This document shows positions 5,575-6,199 of a stretch of DNA of 6,199 nucleotides, one piece after another; position 1 is the first letter of the stretch; each line of letters opens with the position of its first letter. Under the pieces are notes generated by a model. The model did not search any database and was not told the origin of the DNA. It saw only the letters and a program-made list of their open reading frames with translations. The DNA comes from Holophagaceae bacterium (GTDB lineage Bacteria > Acidobacteriota > Holophagae > Holophagales > Holophagaceae). The position numbers and the translations under genes were made by a program. Location of the stretch: the NCBI GenBank assembly GCA_025355915.1, contig JANXYT010000010.1:1-6199 (forward strand). The letters run 5' to 3'.

Positions 5575-6000
5575 ATGCAGCTGCTGCGCATCAACCACCT
5601 GGGCATCGCGGCCACCGGCCTGGACGAGGCCATGACGCGCATGGCGCGGCTCTTCGACCTGACCGCCAACCACACCGAGGAAGTGCCCGAGCAGAAGGTG
5701 AAGACGGCCTTCTTCCCCGTGGGGGAAAGCACCCTGGAGTTCCTGGAGAGCACCGACCCTGACGGCCCCATCGGCAAGTTCCTGGCGAAGCGGGGCCCCG
5801 GCATCCACCACATCTGCTTCGAGGTGGATGACATCGCCGCCGCCGTGGCCTCGCTGCTCGCCAAGGGCGTGCGGATGATCGACCAGGCCCCCCGCAACGG
5901 CGCCCACGGCTGTCGCGTGGCCTTCATTCATCCGGCCGAGACGGGCGGGGTGTTGATGGAGTTGAGCCAGGGGCCGGGGACCGCACCCTCCCGTGGCTGA
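5575..6000 (+). CDS. mce: Methylmalonyl-CoA epimerase
   Basis: This VOC-fold metalloenzyme interconverts (R)- and (S)-methylmalonyl-CoA, linking propionyl-CoA carboxylation or succinyl-CoA breakdown to the B12-dependent mutase. The 141-aa product has both VOC repeats. Recognisable blocks are 'INHLGIAATGLDEA' (6-19), 'EQKVKTAFFPVGESTLEFLE' (39-58), 'PIGKFLAKRGPGIHHICFEV' (65-84), 'APRNGAHGCRVAFIHP' (105-120) and 'GGVLMEL' (124-130). By family alignment the metal and catalytic residues are expected to include H8, E55, H79 and E129; all are present, so it should be active. The start is ATG 5575, with GGGAG (5565-5569) five bases upstream. The in-frame ATG at 5545 lacks a clear ribosome site and would add ten non-homologous residues. 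It is 45 bases after the sensor gene and 24 before the Gre-family gene, probably one operon with the latter. The mutase subunits are not in the window. Confidence 0.92.
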   Translation: MQLLRINHLGIAATGLDEAMTRMARLFDLTANHTEEVPEQKVKTAFFPVGESTLEFLESTDPDGPIGKFLAKRGPGIHHICFEVDDIAAAVASLLAKGVRMIDQAPRNGAHGCRVAFIHPAETGGVLMELSQGPGTAPSRG

Positions 6001-6024
6001 GGTGGACACACCCGGGAGCGGCAC

Positions 6025-6199
6025 GTGAATCGAGCCTTCGTCAAGGATCCAGATGATGCGGGACGCCCGGAGGAGGTGCCCGAGCGTCCGCAGAGTCCCC
6101 ATCCCAACTATGTGACGCCGGCCGGGCTGAGGCAGCTGGAGGCCCAGGCCGTCGACCTCTCCGCCCGTCGCAACCGCCTGCGCGAGGCCGGGAAGCTCG
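6025..6199 (+). CDS. GreA/GreB-family transcription elongation factor, N-terminal part (3' end outside window)
   Basis: Fifty-eight codons are visible. The start is GTG 6025, with GGGAG (6014-6018) six bases upstream. The protein begins 'NRAFVKDPDD', then an acidic, proline-rich stretch with 'LPERP'-like EVPERP and 'SPHPNYVTPAGLRQLEAQ' (24-41). The T-P-x-G-L-x-x-L-x-A phrase is the start of the Gre N-terminal coiled coil, equivalent to VTREGYEKLK in E. coli GreB. Classical GreA/GreB reach this point within about 10 residues, so this copy carries an extension of roughly 25. That pattern I know from the broader GreA/GreB-family (Rnk-related) proteins of proteobacteria and relatives. If full length, it should bind the RNA polymerase secondary channel and stimulate transcript cleavage. 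The acidic tip residues of the coiled coil lie beyond the window, so activity cannot be judged. Confidence 0.8.
   Translation, partial: MNRAFVKDPDDAGRPEEVPERPQSPHPNYVTPAGLRQLEAQAVDLSARRNRLREAGKL

Noticed and set aside
5194..6102. Minus-strand open frame of 302 codons
   Set aside because: It runs opposite the end of the sensor gene, all of mce and the start of the Gre-family gene, all of which are clear genes. No domain is visible in it.

Overview
The window is a GC-rich, gene-dense bacterial chromosome segment with eight protein genes, two of them cut by the window edges. No phage, transposase, CRISPR array or RNA gene was seen. High GC, frequent GTG starts and the gene content suggest a Gram-negative, possibly Acidobacteriota (Holophagae/Geothrix-like) or a deltaproteobacterial-type genome. 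That content includes a heptose kinase of LPS synthesis, a zinc-ribbon/GYF protein, and a sensor ending in a CxxC...CxxC module. The taxonomic call is an inference from protein style, not from a marker gene.

Layout. Bases 1-286 (+) are the 3' end of a stand-alone D-glycero-beta-D-manno-heptose-7-phosphate kinase (rfaE1/hldA type). It converges on a two-gene minus-strand operon. Between them lies an AT-rich nested inverted repeat (305-371) that may work as a bidirectional terminator. The operon is transcribed from about 2073 down to 402. It encodes a cytoplasmic zinc-ribbon + GYF-like adaptor and, one base after its stop, a small exported Pro/Ala-rich protein with a beta-sandwich-like C-terminal domain.

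Divergent from that operon, tmk (thymidylate kinase) and holB (DNA polymerase III delta') form a coupled pair with a TGATG stop/start overlap. They end in a compact hairpin-plus-T terminator that sits inside a second 9-bp inverted repeat. A YecH-family (DUF2492) small metal-binding protein follows, with a strong 10-bp hairpin directly against its ribosome binding site.

Next is a two-TM sensor with a periplasmic Cache-type domain and, instead of a kinase or cyclase, a short C-terminal four-cysteine module. The window closes with methylmalonyl-CoA epimerase (mce) and the start of a GreA/GreB-family elongation factor with an N-terminal extension.

The genes serve mostly unrelated housekeeping roles: LPS core, dTTP supply and replication, propionate/methylmalonyl-CoA metabolism, transcription elongation. 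The least explained parts are the ZnR-GYF/exported-protein operon, the sensor's four-cysteine output module, and the leader hairpin of the YecH-like gene.
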